Assembly (NCBI RefSeq): GCF_963169125.1
Contig: NC_084794.1
Coordinates: 113,622,358 to 113,686,357, forward strand
DNA: 64,000 bases
DNA from: Humulus lupulus
Taxonomy: Eukaryota; Streptophyta; Magnoliopsida; Rosales; Cannabaceae
Direction of reading: 5' to 3'
In this document: one piece after another, positions 10,886 through 23,397 of the stretch
Layout of the letters: every line of letters starts with the position of its first letter
How positions within the stretch are numbered: position 1 is the first letter of the stretch
Made by a program: the position numbers and the translations under genes
The notes under the pieces: model-generated
Database searches by the model: none
The model's input: the letters and a program-made list of their open reading frames with translations, nothing else
What the model was told of the DNA's origin: nothing

Positions 10886-13075
10886 TAGTTAAGGGCAAGT
10901 GGGAGATTCTTGAGATAGGTACCATTAAGCGTATTTATGTATGAACGATTACTGTAAATTAAATAATGTTAATACTTTGCACTCGTATTAGTATTTAACT
11001 ATACATGCCATTTATCATGAAGATCCAATATTATTGATGTGGTCTTGAATGAAGTATATGTATAATGATATATATACAAGATGATTTAATTCAAGCTAAT
11101 AATATTTAAATTCTATGTAATTGCTAAATAAAGTGGGAGCTTTAATTAATAAAGATTATGAGTACGACCTATCTTCTGTTTAAGACACAACAATTTATCC
11201 AGATTGTTAAGTGTAGCGACACAAAGAGATAGATGTATCTTATACAATATATATTTTATTGGTATATTCAATTTAAAATCGAGTAATTAGTAATTAGTAT
11301 ATTCAAGCATTTATTAATTTTATTTATATTTATGATATTATTTAATCAAATATATTTCAAATTTATTAGTATTAATATTTTGTCAAAACAATAATATTAA
11401 TATATAATAAATATTGATAATATAATAATTTTATTAATAATTAATAATTTAATTTATTGTAAAAAAAATAATTCAATTCAATTTTATTAATTAATTAATT
11501 TTTTATTTATTTTTAATTAGATAACCCTACGATGACTCGCAGTGGGGGACATTGAATACATTCAATGTCTCTCCCTGGGAGACATCATAGGGTACATTTT
11601 TACACCCTATGACGTCTCCCAGGGGGAGACGTTGAATGTATTCAAAGTCTCCCCCTGCAAGTCATCGTAGGGGCACCTAAGATGGCTTCTGAAACAATGT
11701 CTTCCACAAGGAGAGACATTGAATGTCTACAATGTCTTCCACATGTAACCATCAAATCCCTATTTTTTTGTGGTGGCTCAATATTCCTACGACCAAATTC
11801 CTGTTTTCTTGGAGTCTAAGAATTGCAAGTGGCTAGGAACATACATCACAGATATGGAATTCGTTCCTACTTCAATTAAAGCAGATTAATTGTCATTTTC
11901 AATGTTAATTTGGGGCTTGAACATATAGAGCACTTAATTTCTGTTAGAGAACAGAAATTTAATTCTATAATGAAATTTATAGAATAATTTTCATCAGAGG
12001 ATCAATGGAACTAATTGATAAAGACATAATTAGAGAGGTTAATGGACATTAATACCTAGATCTAATTATGAACAACTAGCAGAGGGTCATAACTCATGCA
12101 ATGACTAAATCAATGGACGACTTTATAGTTATAGCTTCTAATAATATTAGACTCTAGTTTTGAGAGTTCAACTATCAATTTATAGTGGAATAATTCATAA
12201 TTAATAAATTAATCAATTGAACTAAGATTTAGTGAAATTAATTAAATTATTGGAGCTTAGAATATAGGTCCATATTGTCCCCGTACTAGCTCGATAACAG
12301 AGAGGTAGGATTTTGGTTTTAAAAGGAAATAATTAAAAATAATAATGTATTATTTTTAATCTCGCAAATTAATATTATTTGTGAAATAATATTTAATGGA
12401 AAATAAAATTATCTCAATAATTTTTTGAAATTAATTTAATCATATTTAATTTTGTGGTATAATTGTATACTACATAAAATAATATGATAAAGCCCCAACA
12501 AATAGTACTTTGTAGTGATAAAATATCACAAGGTCTAAAGCCCTGTAGTTGGTGCCAACCACAATCCAAATGGAATGTGGCCTGCACATAAGCCCAATGA
12601 GATTAGGGCTAGGTCTTCTGTAGATTATTTTATAAGTAGAACATAACATCAAGAGAGAAAAAAGAGACAACAGATGCATTTCACGTTATTTGCCAAGAGA
12701 GAAAAATAGAGAACTTTGTTCTCTCTATATTGTGAGAAGAACATTCTGTCATGTGTTGAGATTCAAAAGTGTGTTCTTGTGTATTCTACAAAATAACATA
12801 GACATCTACCTGTCGCCTTCTCTTTGTGCGAGCCATAGTATGGAAGATGGTGGGCTAAGAGGCTAAGACACTATTCAATCTACATTTGTTCTACATCTAG
12901 AAAAGGTATTTGTAATTTTCTATTTTATTCATTTTCATGTCACATGAGAAAGATCTCATTCTAGTTATGGTTCCTAGATTGATTCGTTTTTATACTTTAA
13001 TAATTGTTATTATCCCATTGAAATACTAATCTCATGCTTCCGTTGCACTATCAATCACATGATCAAAAACCAACA
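10886..13075 (+). mobile_element. LTR-K: copia 3' end plus LTR
   Basis: A short copia 3' tail with the polypurine tract GGGCAAGTGGGAGATT (about 10894-10909) leads into an LTR of about 2.16 kb that begins TGAGATAGG at 10911 and ends CCAACA at 13075. The CAAGTGGGAGATT tract before the LTR is typical of Ty1/copia. Only one LTR and no coding domain remain. About 45 codons of Tat-1 integrase are missing between its flanks, so this is not a clean insertion. A large hairpin lies at 11525-11672. Confidence 0.7.
11525..11672. repeat. foldback: 69-bp inverted repeat
   Basis: The left arm (11525-11593) begins CCCTACGATGAC and the right arm (11604-11672) ends GTCATCGTAGGG; the arms are complementary almost throughout, with a 10-bp spacer. 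Each arm itself contains GACATTGAATacattcaatg-type palindromes. A third partial copy of the arm motif is at about 11695-11745. It may be a MITE-like insertion in LTR-K or an LTR-internal repeat; no clean TSD was found. Confidence 0.8.
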
Positions 13076-13084
13076 AACCAACAA

Positions 13085-13410
13085 CTACAAGCATCTCTAG
13101 ATTTGATCAAAGAACGCTGCGAAGAATCACAGATTTAGCTTGCTCAGTATCAACAAAAAGTAACTCGGTATTTTAATTGAATGGTCAAAGAAATGAAGTT
13201 CGAGTTGGGAGATTTGGTATTGAGAATGGTGTTTTTGGCAAGCAAAGATCCTAAAGATGATGTATTAGTGCCAAACAGGGAAAGTCCTTACTAGTTCGTA
13301 GAAGTTCTACGAGAAGCCCCATTCAAATTAGTTCGCTTGAACGGAGAACGAGTTTCGGAAACGTGGAATGTACTGCATTTGAAGAAGTATTATCAATTAC
13401 TACTTGATCA
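13085..13410 (+). pseudogene. Tat-1 integrase C-terminal domain
   Basis: Integrase resumes after LTR-K with an SLDLIKERCEE-like stretch, QKVTRYFN, then ELGDLVLRMVF, APFKLVRLNGER and a final HLKKYYQ. These match the Tat-3 C-terminal segment (LARLNGDLIP, LCKYYQ). At least three stops are present. This is the end of pol. Confidence 0.85.
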
Positions 13411-14112
13411 GAATTTGTTTTTTATGTTTATTTGTGTGGCTTATTTATAAAATTTATTTTCTTTGTTTATTTTTATTAAGAAAAATAAATACAATGGTTG
13501 TTGTGTAGTTTGATCATGGTACCGCATTTCTCTAAATTTTTATATTGTAAGCCTCTAAAAGTGGCCTAGAATATGCATAAATTCTTATTAATTAGGGGGC
13601 AGCTACCTATGGCTGTAATTTTGTTAAATATTAAGTCTTTGAAAATTTCTGTTTAACTTAGAATTTGGAAAGGAAAAATTTTGGTAGATTGAAAAAGCCC
13701 GAGTTTTTTTCGTAATAATTCCAAATTTAACTAAGTTAGCCTACCCAAATCAAAGCAATAAAATTGTAGACTGAACCAGGTACGAGGCCTGAATACTAGT
13801 ATGTATGCTATTGAGCTATTAAAATCCTGGATCTAACTAGGTACACGACCTACGAACTAATCATGTTAGTTATTAAGCATACTTCGATCTAAAATAATTC
13901 CTATAAATACGTGTGTAGAATTCAAAGGCACGATATGATGGAAGGGAATTATATAAAGACGCAGAAGGAGTAAAATTAGAACGACGATATTAACCTTGAA
14001 AATAACCAAAAAGGTTAATTATCTCGGTCTGCAGGGCCTAATTACAAGGGATTCTAAAATCTCCCCAGCAAAACAACGACCAAGAGACTCCCCAGCCCTG
14101 AGCTTTGGCTGA
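13411..14112 (+). other. Tat-1 pol-aORF spacer with internal polypurine tract
   Basis: No gene is seen. The spacer is AT-rich and contains TTAGGGGGCAGCTACC at about 13592-13607, about 190 bp after integrase. A matching polypurine motif lies in the equivalent place in Tat-2 and Tat-3. The antisense ORF ends at its right edge. Confidence 0.55.
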
Positions 14113-16752
14113 TCACCCTTGAGACGAAACTTCATCCTCCCCACCATCTCCACTTGCTTCGGAGGTAGTATCCACCGTCTCTGAAGGTTATTTCGCCAAG
14201 CGATCTTGGAATTTGGTATGGTAGCGATCCCACAGCTTTGCCCCCAAGAACGAGAAGTCACCTTCCTGGTTGAAGAAAAAACCTTTGTCGAATAAGTCTT
14301 CTACAGTTGAGTTCATCTGGGCCTCGTGGCCATAAAATTTAGTCTACAGATAGTCAACTCTGTCCTGGAGCTAGTCCCGAGCTTTGAGCACTTTGAGGGC
14401 TTGCTCCTTTGTGCTCTTCTCATTGGCTCGAGTTGTTTCAAGCTCCACCTAAAGTTTGGTGCACACCTCTCCAAGCTGGGAGTTAGCATCCTCGATCTGC
14501 TTACACTTTTCCTTGACCTTCGCTAGTTAGGAGTTAATGTCCTTAAGCTACTTGAACTTCTCCTAGCCTCCACCAGTTGTGAATTAACGTCCTCGGGCCT
14601 CTTTCATTTGTCCTTGATCTTGGACCTTGCTCGGATCTTGGCCAAGAATGCCTGTCAATAGGATCAATCAAAGGTCATGTGAAGTAAGGAATAAGAAAAG
14701 AAAAATTGTCTGGAGGCAAAAACTTACAGTCAGCTGCATCCCCAGGGCTGACTCCATCACATCGTGAAGAGATGAATCCTCTATTTTCTCCACTTCACAC
14801 ACGGTGTACTAGTTGACATTGCCCATCACGTCATTGGCTAAAATCTGTATTGAGCCTTGGAGGGGAGCAAGGAATTTTCCCACAGCCACGTGAGGAGATG
14901 GGATATGGCTTGGAGGAACAGGTGGAGGGTTAACACAAGGAGCTGGAGGGTCAACTGGAGGAGTTGGAGGATCACCTTGGGGAGCTATAAGAGGAACTTT
15001 TTGAACCGTGACCATGGTTTCTTTTTATGGTCGGGGTTGGGAAGAGGGCAGCTTTTTTCTTTTGGTCTAGCCCCTGTAGAAGAACCTTCAGCCCCAGTTA
15101 CGCTCTTCTTTAGCAGTCTCAGCCTTTTATGGTCAGGCTGAAGCAGGTGATGGCGGTTGTCAGGTTATTCATGTTTTCCTTTGAAAAATGCAAAGAGTGG
15201 GTCAAATAAACTTTAGTCAAACTTGAGAAATAACAAGTAAATAAGAAAATCCTACCCTCCGAGCTAGAGGAGGAGACTATAATAATTGAATCTGGAAAGG
15301 GGACGAGGCTAATTAAGGGAGGGTTAGCTAGTTCTTGGATGAATAGATCTCGGGGAGAATCAATAAGAATAATCAAAGGCACGACATCGGATAGGATCTC
15401 GAGCTCATCCTCTGAGCTCGGATCATACTCTAAGTGCGTGGAGATAGGAAAAAGTGACACATGGCCTAAAATTTTTCCAGGACGGATAAAGGTGCCATAT
15501 TGTTCAAAACCGACGCTCTTAATGTGTAGGGTATTATCTACAATTATTGTCTTAATAGGGTTAGAATGGGGAACTAATAGATCGATACACTGTGGTGACA
15601 TTTTTGTCTGGATCCTCAGGATGCATGGTCACGATCGTCCTCGCATCATGACAATCTAACATGAAGCTAACAACAGTCCGGTTAATATCATGTCCATCAT
15701 TACCTTGGCCAGAGGTGCTAGCTACTACCCCCAATTGAGCCCAAGATGGATCATCATTCAGACTGCTCTGAGCATAGAGTCTGCGCACCAAGGGTGTGTC
15801 CTCTTCTTCTTCGACCTCCTCTACAATGGCGAGTGTCCTCTTTTTGGTTTGACCCCGAGGTTGGAATGCAAGTGATTGGTCATCTTTGATCAGCTTGCAG
15901 GCCATCATGTTGGCATCCGTTAGTATTACTCGACAGTCTTTTTCTTTGGTGGAAGTAGAAATGATCATTTGGTATTGGCCCTTCCCAGCTTAAGAAGTTG
16001 TAGACCTTGCATAGATAGCTGCATAAGTAATTAAGATGATCACGATGCTAAACGCTAGAAAGTAGACAATAATACTTATAAAACCAGCAAGTTGAAGATA
16101 AACTTACGAGGTCGGTTGTAGTATATGTGTTCGTAGGTCGCGAACCTTTTCAACATTGAAAATAGGTCATTACAATCGCTTGGATGTCTAGGGAGCTCGA
16201 TGATGATAGCGGTCTTGGGAAATTGAGTGAGATAATGAAATCATCACCTCAAGTCTTGGTGTTGAGGTTGCCCTTTAAATAGAAAAAATAAAGAATATCT
16301 TCTAGGGCGGGATCTTCCCGTTTGTTTTTAAGAAACAAATATTTTAACCCCGCGAGGAGGCGACACACATTTCGGGAGAGCTGGAACGGAGCTAGCTTTA
16401 CAAAATTTAGAAAGTCAGAAAAAAAAAGCGAGATTAGTTGTAAGAAGGCCCTTGCCTTTAGGTGCTTGTCTCTCCACGCACCAAATTTGTCCTCCAAGGG
16501 AGTGCAGCTCCGCTCACCTTCAAATGCTGGGCGAGCATAAAATTTTGGGTCCGTATGAATGCCATGGCCTTTCATTATGACATTGACTTGTGGCATAGAT
16601 GTACTCTGAGACACAATTTGCCCAGCTTCGTAAATTTTGTCGTTAGAAACCTCGTCCTCCTTTACCACCACTGTCCCAAAGTAGGGAATAGGGATCTCTG
16701 CAGCTTTTTGGCTTTGAGATGAAGAACCAACTATTTTCTTGGGTTAACTCAT
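14113..16752 (-). pseudogene. Tat-1 antisense extra ORF (Transposase_28-like)
   Basis: This gene runs opposite to gag-pol. The start codon is at 16752-16750 (MS, then a stop, then PKKIVG), matching the start of the Tat-4 fragment (MAQQKKIVAG). The first exon holds the family domain, with LAPFQL and LLAGLKYLFLKN. A donor at about 16105 (GTAAGTTTATC) and an acceptor at about 16023 (TTATGCAG) define an intron; more exons follow to about 14113. The last part (about 14300-14640) is a charged, heptad-like coiled-coil region. Stops and frameshifts make it a pseudogene. The domain resembles 'putative gypsy type transposon'; its function is unknown. An early LTR-proximal promoter is described separately. 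Confidence 0.7.
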
Positions 16753-17377
16753 TGTGAAGATTGAACACTTTAGCTAGCCTAGGTATAGATCAGCGCTAAC
16801 TATTATTGGATGACCCAAGGATATGGTTCTGGGATAAGGTTTAAAGTGTCAAGTAATTTGGTCGTGATAACCATGAATACATTACTGACAACTCGACCTG
16901 AATACTTGAGATGGAAATCTAAAATCCACGAGCTATAAAACTCCTACGAACCTAGCTGAATCCTACAGGCTAAATATCTTATGCGAATCCATGTGTGCCC
17001 CTAATCCACGCACCATGTCCTCGGAAAGGTACTATCACCTCAGAAATCGCATGTTAGAAACTCGATTTTGGAAAGCGATTTTAATGCCAAAGTGCTCATT
17101 TAGCGTAACATCTAAGCTATCTATTTTCTGGGTTCCAAACCCAGAATTTTACCCAAGAGTCACTCATGTTTTCCCAGATCACAACCTAAAAACCTAGAAA
17201 AGGCCTCAAAATCTAACCTAAATATTTTCTCAAAATCACCTATGCTACCATACCCAAAAAAATATCCTTAAGTATTACGAGTCTAAACCATACTCTAAGG
17301 GGAAAAAGCACGTGAAAAGCTCAAAATTCAGAAGCATTAAGAAAATAGTCGATATAAAAAAATTTAACGAATCGTGA
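16753..17377 (-). other. Tat-1 aORF leader, probably intronic
   Basis: No coding domain is recognisable here. It lies between a candidate leader splice donor at 17385-17378 and the aORF start at 16752, so it is best read as a leader intron on the minus strand. Short ORFs on both strands are spurious. Confidence 0.45.
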
Positions 17378-17560
17378 GCACTTACAGTTGTTGAAGGTTG
17401 TGGTTGAGATTGAGACTTGAAGAATCGAAGGATCCAAGATGCTAAATCCATTGAATGGCTTCTTGAGAGCTTCTGAAGAGTGAAAGATAATGAGAGAGGA
17501 AGTTGGCAAAGGAAAATTGAAAAAGGTGATAATGCGGCTGGAGAAAAGGCATATATATAG
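17378..17560 (-). promoter_or_regulatory. candidate antisense promoter and leader donor, Tat-1
   Basis: Read on the minus strand, CTATATATAT (17560-17551) is a strong TATA box. About 170 bp downstream is a GTAAGTGC splice donor (17385-17378). The same spacing is found upstream of the Tat-3 aORF (31593-31780). The aORF start lies about 800 bp beyond the TATA box. Confidence 0.55.
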
Positions 17561-17835
17561 GGAAAGCCTGAGGGAGATCTGGGGCTGTTTCATCTAGAAA
17601 ATTTTAGATTGAATGGCCAAAATATAATAGATAAAACGGTAGTAAAAAGGTGACATGACAACTATCACTGTACTCAGGCACCTAAATAGACGCCTATAGA
17701 AATAAGTCACGTGTCTAGTACTCGAGATGGTAGGTAGGCATGTTTCTCATAGTAGTAGAAGTGGAAAAGCCTCTTCTGTAACTGTCAGAAGTAGGGGTGA
17801 TGCCATACACGAGCACATGCTTGGGGGTAAAATTT
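17561..17835 (+). other. Tat-1 3' untranslated end with polypurine tract
   Basis: A non-coding stretch ending in GCTTGGGGGTAAAATT (about 17819-17834), directly before the LTR start at 17836. This is the terminal polypurine tract of the element. Confidence 0.7.
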
Positions 17836-18562
17836 TGTACTTGAAAAACATGAGCTGACGTATCATGTTCGTGGTATAGGTTTCAAGCATTTAATGAAGT
17901 AACTCATAGCTCTGATAATGTGAAACAGGTTCCCTAATGCAAGTAGCTCGAGTCAAGATCTATCCAATTAGATAATAAGGAGATCGCCCAGAGGATCTTC
18001 AGGTTGCATAATGAGTAGCTTGGGCATCTTAATGTTTGAGTCACTGAAAGTCTAGAAAGCCCTAGATCGCGTAGCACACATTCAACTCGCTGCCGACCTT
18101 TGGAATGCGCATAATTGAATTCCTAAATACTCGGAGACATTATTAATTATTGTCTTGTAACCCCTACCTGGGGAACGTATAATGCTAGGCAATTTATGTC
18201 TTTAAGTGTACTTAATTATACGTTTGAAGAATCAACTCAAACTTGTACATTACAAATATGTCAAACGGCTCTCAAATCTATCCAATGAACCCCTATAAAT
18301 AGAGGGAGAATGGACAGATGAAGGGATCGAATTCTTTTATGCCAAAACTCTACAGAAATTATCATAAACAATTTTCTCGGAGACAAAAAGCTATGACAAA
18401 GGCTTGTGGACTAGGTAGATTTTAACCACTGAACCACGTAAAATTCTTGGTGTTTTTATTATTATTATTATTGTTGTTATTATTATTATACGGTTTAAGA
18501 TAAAGCCTAAATTCTATTTCTCAAATTTATTAATTCACTGTTGTCGAAAAATCGCGTCAACA
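17836..18562 (+). repeat. Tat-1 3' LTR
   Basis: The LTR begins TGTACTTG after the polypurine tract and ends CGCGTCAACA. It has CTATAAATAGAGGGA at about 18292, matching the Tat-4 5' LTR, which has CTATAAATACAAGGGA and the same following GGACAGA text. It is followed by TAGAT inside Copia-A RT. Length is 727 bp. Confidence 0.8.
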
Positions 18563-19574
18563 TAGATGATAAGGCAAATAACAATCTAATAAAAGTTATC
18601 CTTGCTATTGGTTCATATGTGTCAAAGTAATCTATTCCTTCCTTTTGTTTGAATCTCTTGCCTATTATTCTAGCTTTAAAGGTTTGTATGGTAGAATAAG
18701 TAAGGCACTTTCTTTTAACTACTCATTTTCACCCAATTGGTTTAGACCCTTGTTGAAGGTCAACCAATTCCCAAGTGTGGTTAGACATAATTGAATCAAT
18801 TTCATCATTTTTTACCTCCTTCCAAAAGGCGGATTCTCTTGAGGATATAACTTCTTTGAAAGTTTGGGATTATCTTCTATTTTAAGTACTATTTGACATT
18901 TCCATGTAACTTCTTCATTATTTCCTTCTACTAGATATAGTGTCTCTACTTGAGAGAAATTTTCACATGATCCCATGTATTTAATCCCTTCATTTTATCT
19001 AGGTAATAAAGGTTGCTCATCAAACATTTTCGTAGTCTTCTCTTGAGGCTCTCTAATTTGAATATGTTATTTTGATTTGTTAGCATCGCATGACATGTTC
19101 TCAAAGAACTCAACCTCTCTTGATTAAATTATCACATTAGAATCCAAGTCTAACAATCTATAATCTTTGTTATTTAAGGCATCGCTTACAAATGCACATC
19201 TTACAGCCCTTGGACCCAACTTGGTCGATTGAGAGTCAGTGCTCTAGCAATAAACAAGACACCCCAACACTTTAAGATAATCGATGCTTGGTTTCTTTCC
19301 TTTCCATAACTCATATGGAGAATTATTATTTTTCTTCGTAGGAATATGATTCAAAATATGACATGCGGATAACAAGGCTTCACCCACAAATTAAAACTTA
19401 ATTTTGAATATAATAGCATAGCATTAATCATTTTAAAAAAATTCTATTTTTGCTTTCCGCTATACCATTTTGTTGTGGAGTATATGGGGTTGTGCATTCA
19501 TGTATTATTCCATGCTCTTCATAAAATAAGTTGAAATCATTTGAAAAATATTCACCACCCCTATCACTTCTAAG
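18563..19574 (-). pseudogene. Copia-A, integrase C-terminal half and RT start
   Basis: On the minus strand the text begins in the middle of integrase (SDRGGEYFSNDF), continues with TPQQNGIAESKNR, and ends in RT with FKQKEGIDYFDTYEPIAR. It is a Ty1/copia polyprotein with many stops. It is the continuation of the segment at 53204-54113: both stop at the same point of integrase, before and after the LRSDRGG motif, and both are flanked by CTAAG. The RT is cut off at 18563 by the Tat-1 LTR. Confidence 0.85.
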
Positions 19575-19763
19575 TGTTGGTATTAAATATGATAAATCAG
19601 GATACGCAGCGAAATGGATCTTTTAAAAAAATTATTAATATAAGTCAGGATCATACATATATAGATATATTTAATCAAACACAAATAGATTAGAGATTAC
19701 CTCTAGTAGCATATCAAGAGTTCACGAATCTTTTTGTATAAATCAATGATCTTCCAATCCTTA
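19575..19763 (-). repeat. LTR-B, segment 1 of 3
   Basis: This starts TGTTGGTATTAAATATG at 19575, preceded by CTAAG (19570-19574). The GATACGCAGCGAAATGG text near the end is typical of copia LTRs. LTR-B continues at 24319 and 52870, after LTR-C and Tat-2 respectively. The three pieces total about 2.0 kb. Confidence 0.75.
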
Positions 19764-22700
19764 TGTAATACCCAATGAAAATTTTGTTTGGTATAAACTT
19801 TACAGTACATGATTTTCTATAGTAAGTATATTAATGTGTTGTATTGTGTGAGTACGTGACATTGGGACAAAGAGTAAAATTATGAAGAAGAAAAAAACAA
19901 AGAAAATGTTTGAAAAGAAAAGAACAATAGTGTAATACCTCGAAGTAATTTTGTAAGAATAATTTCGAGGACGCAATTCATTTTAAGGGGGTATATTGTA
20001 GCGACCAAAGATATTTATTTATTAATTTATTTAATTGATTTAAGTGTTCATGTAATAATTTTATTTTATTTTGTGAAAATTGTTTTCCTTCTCAAAACTA
20101 TTTCATTTTTTGTGTTTATTTGAAAATTGATTGTAATTGAAATTGAGCGTGTGGTGCAAGGCAATAGCAAGTAAGATAATTTGCGTTGGCTACGATTTAA
20201 GAAAAATGAAAGAATATGTGATGATAGTTATGTTTGGGTGTTTTATTTTATTTAACTTGTATTACTTTAGAATAAAGAAAAGGAAATATGAGTATGCATG
20301 AATGTAATCTCTTTTGATACTAAAAACAAGATTTATGAAATTCCTATTATTGGTATATCTTGGGTATTTATGCTTTTAATGAAAATAAAGAGATTTTTCC
20401 TCTTTTTGCCTGGTGATACTCGGCATACTACGGAAAGAGTGAATGAGAGAGTGTGGAGCAAGTTTCCATAGTTGTCATGTTTAGAAATCTCATAACTGTG
20501 TACGCAGCCCCTAGACCCAGTAAATTGGCCATAACAGGAGTTGTACACCTCCGATTTGAGCAAATTATATATCGTTGGAATGCTAATTTAAATACCTATA
20601 ACTTTGTATCAGAGTTCATGGCCTACTTCACGATTTATCACAGTCAAAATTAGGCCTGAAGATACAGGACCTAATAGTTACGAAAATTAATCTAGCTTCT
20701 TCCATTTTATTTTCCTTAACCTAATAATCACCTATAAATATATCCTTAACCCCCCCCCCCCCCCCCCCTTCTCTCTCTCTCTCTCTATCAGTTTTTACAA
20801 CCCTAAATCGCAGCCTGTAGAGGGTGTAGCAAGTTCCAAGTTTTCCTTGTCTCCAAGTCTTCAAGATTTGAGGTAATGTGTACATGAAATCTCAAAGTTC
20901 AATTTTTCTTTTTCTTCTTCTCTATTCTAAGGGGATTGGTAAGTTTTCCTCCTATTGAATCATGTTTTCCTTCTTCTTCGTATTCCTAAAATCTTGATGT
21001 TTGGGTGGTTGAGGAGACTAGGTCATTGTGGTGCTAACTAGAGTATCAAGAAGCATATTCCTAGTGCCAAGGTTTCGTCTACACTATCAAAGAGGTAAGT
21101 GGAGTTTTCTTGGTTGTTTTTCTTTTCCTCTAGGTACATATTAGGGTTTGTTGTAAAATATTTGAGACTTTGATTTTGGCATGAGGTTTTGGCTATGGGG
21201 TTTGAAAACCCATTATTTAAACGAGCAATCATTTTTAGGTGTGATAGTTTTTGGCTTTGAGGAACTAACTTGAAATTATGTTGATATGTTTTTCTATTCT
21301 TGATTTTTTGGTACACTTGTGAAATGAGAAGTTGTTTGGATCTTATGTATGGATATTTTCTTAATTTCTAATAAATTGTGTGAAACATGCTAAGATTTAT
21401 GTATATGTATATTGTCTTGGTGTTAATATGATTGTTACCTTTAAATTTTTGGATAAAGGGTATTCAGACTAACACTTATAAAATTAAGGTCTTTTGTTGT
21501 TGCTTTTTTTTTTTTATGTTATAAGCATGATGAATATATGTGTCATAGAAAACATAATAGGCTATATGTTCTATGTATATATGAGCTAGAGTTTGTGATA
21601 ATTTATATAAGGAATTTATTTAGAAGCATGATAGGATCAGCTTGGGCCTATTATAATAACTTATGACATGTGCTTTATAAATCTATGAATACGAAAATTA
21701 TTATTATTATTATTTTCTTTAAGGAGAATGTTAGGTTGTTGATTTCAGATTTATATGATTTGTGATGAATTTGTGTAATAAAAATGAGTAGAAAGAATGG
21801 TTAGGGCTTTAATATATAGTTCATGATTTTATGTGACTAAGTGTGCAAGAAAAATAGAAGCATGCCGAATATTTCAATTCGTTCTGTTAGCAAATATGAA
21901 TCAAGCCAATATCTTAGCTTTGTCTTATAATTTTATGAGTCTTTATTCATATTAGATCATGTATTGTCTTACGTTTTCAAGTATTATTTTAAGTGGTGTA
22001 TATTCTATGCAAGTAATGAATATAGTAACATGCTAGGTCTGATTGTTTATTTGCGTCTAAGTGATAAATGTTAAAGCATGCTAATGATATATGTGGTTTA
22101 GGAAACTGAGTTATTATTTCGTGGGAGAAAATTTCATGTTGTTAGTATGCCATGTGTTTCGTCCTACACTTATTTTTTTTTTAGATTGAAGTTTGTTTAA
22201 AGTTTTTTTATAATAGTGAAAAAAATGAATTTTTATAAAAAAAAACATGTGGAAAAATATTTAGTTCCATTTTATGATTTAAAGTGAGAATTTTAAAGGG
22301 CCTACAAGGTTTCCGTCAAAAAAAATTTCTAAGTTTAAAATTTCTTTTGGTATTGGTAATGAGATCCAAGTAATTTTGTTTGATACTAAGGTGTTTGAAT
22401 GTTTGTAATCATGCTTTATAAACTTGTTGGGGGGAGTTAGAGTTTTCAACCTAGTGGTACTATTAAGAATATTAAATAGTTCATAATGCTTTGAAATAGT
22501 TTGGAAAACCATGTGTTTTCTATAACATGTTCAACAATGCTAAGAAAGGTACTTTTGAATGAATGACACGTTTTCATGGCCCATGTAAATGTAAATGTAG
22601 TTTTGTGTAATTATGTATGAATTATGTGAAATTGAGACAAGTTGTCTATTTTCAATTCTAGCCTCTTTGTGAAGCAGTGTTGATATTTATGTGCTTTGAC

Positions 22701-22800
22701 TTGAGGTAAGGAAGTTAGATATATTTTCTTTCATTACGTGGATGTTATGATTAGCCTTTCCTTGAGTTTTATGCTTGTTGTTTATAATCAAAAAATGCTA

Positions 22801-22951
22801 CAACATTATGGTTATTATTTCTGAGTTATATGATGCTACAAGAATGCTACAACATTCAATATTTGTTATTTTTGAATTATATGTTGCTGCCAGAATCCTA
22901 CAACATTCACTATTTGATATTTATTGGTTTCATGTTGCTGCCAGAATGCTA
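22801..22951 (+). repeat. three 49-51 bp tandem repeats in LTR-C
   Basis: Each unit begins CAACATT and ends AGAATgCTA or AGAATCCTA. The unit length is 49, 51 and 51 bp. Because 51 is divisible by three, a short ORF across it shows an apparent protein repeat, but no gene is supported. Confidence 0.75.
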
Positions 22952-23146
22952 CAGAATTTACTGATAATTGGTTTTGGAAAAAATTCTACTAATCTGATGC
23001 TACATGATTGAACAATTTTATTTCTGGACTAGGCTCCTGAATTTAAACGCTACAGTATTTTATATGTGTTCTTAATATGAATGCTAAAACATAGGTTTAT
23101 GTGTTATGATAAGTTTATGATTTGTGACTATGTTGTGTATTTGCAT

Positions 23147-23265
23147 GCTACTAAGGTGTGACGTAGAGTTAAAACAGAAATGATACTAAGGTATGACGTA
23201 ACATTTGTGCTACTAAGGTATGATGTAGCACTATAAATAGAAGTGTTACTAAGGTATGACATAAC
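23147..23265 (+). repeat. four TACTAAGGTRTGACGTA motifs in LTR-C
   Basis: The motif ACTAAGGTRTGA(C/T)(G/A)TA occurs four times, at about 23148, 23183, 23210 and 23245. The TGACG core is the kind of site bound by plant TGA/bZIP factors. CTATAAATAG lies between the third and fourth copies. Confidence 0.6.
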
Positions 23266-23397
23266 ACTAGGGCAGATGTGCCCACAGATGTTGCCTGAGG
23301 GAATGGCAATAGGGGACAAGTCCTATAGTTATTATGTATTATGTTTGCAACTTATTTATTATGATTATGTTAGAGAAATGGGCTCTTATCATAAGTT

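Larger units (their letters stand above)
8600..18562 (+). mobile_element. Tat-1: 5'-truncated Tat-like Ty3/gypsy element
   Basis: On the plus strand this holds part of RT, two RNase H-like domains, integrase, an antisense extra ORF, a polypurine tract and the 3' LTR. The dual RNase H and the antisense ORF point to the Tat lineage. gag, protease and the first half of RT are missing. A copia LTR (LTR-K, 10911-13075) interrupts integrase. Stops are frequent, so the copy is old. The 3' LTR ends inside the RT of Copia-A; the bases after it are TAGAT, but the matching left TSD was lost with the 5' end. Confidence 0.85.

Noticed and set aside
22775..23011. ORF with a 17-residue repeat
   Set aside because: A 51-bp DNA repeat gives this by arithmetic; it sits in the non-coding LTR-C.
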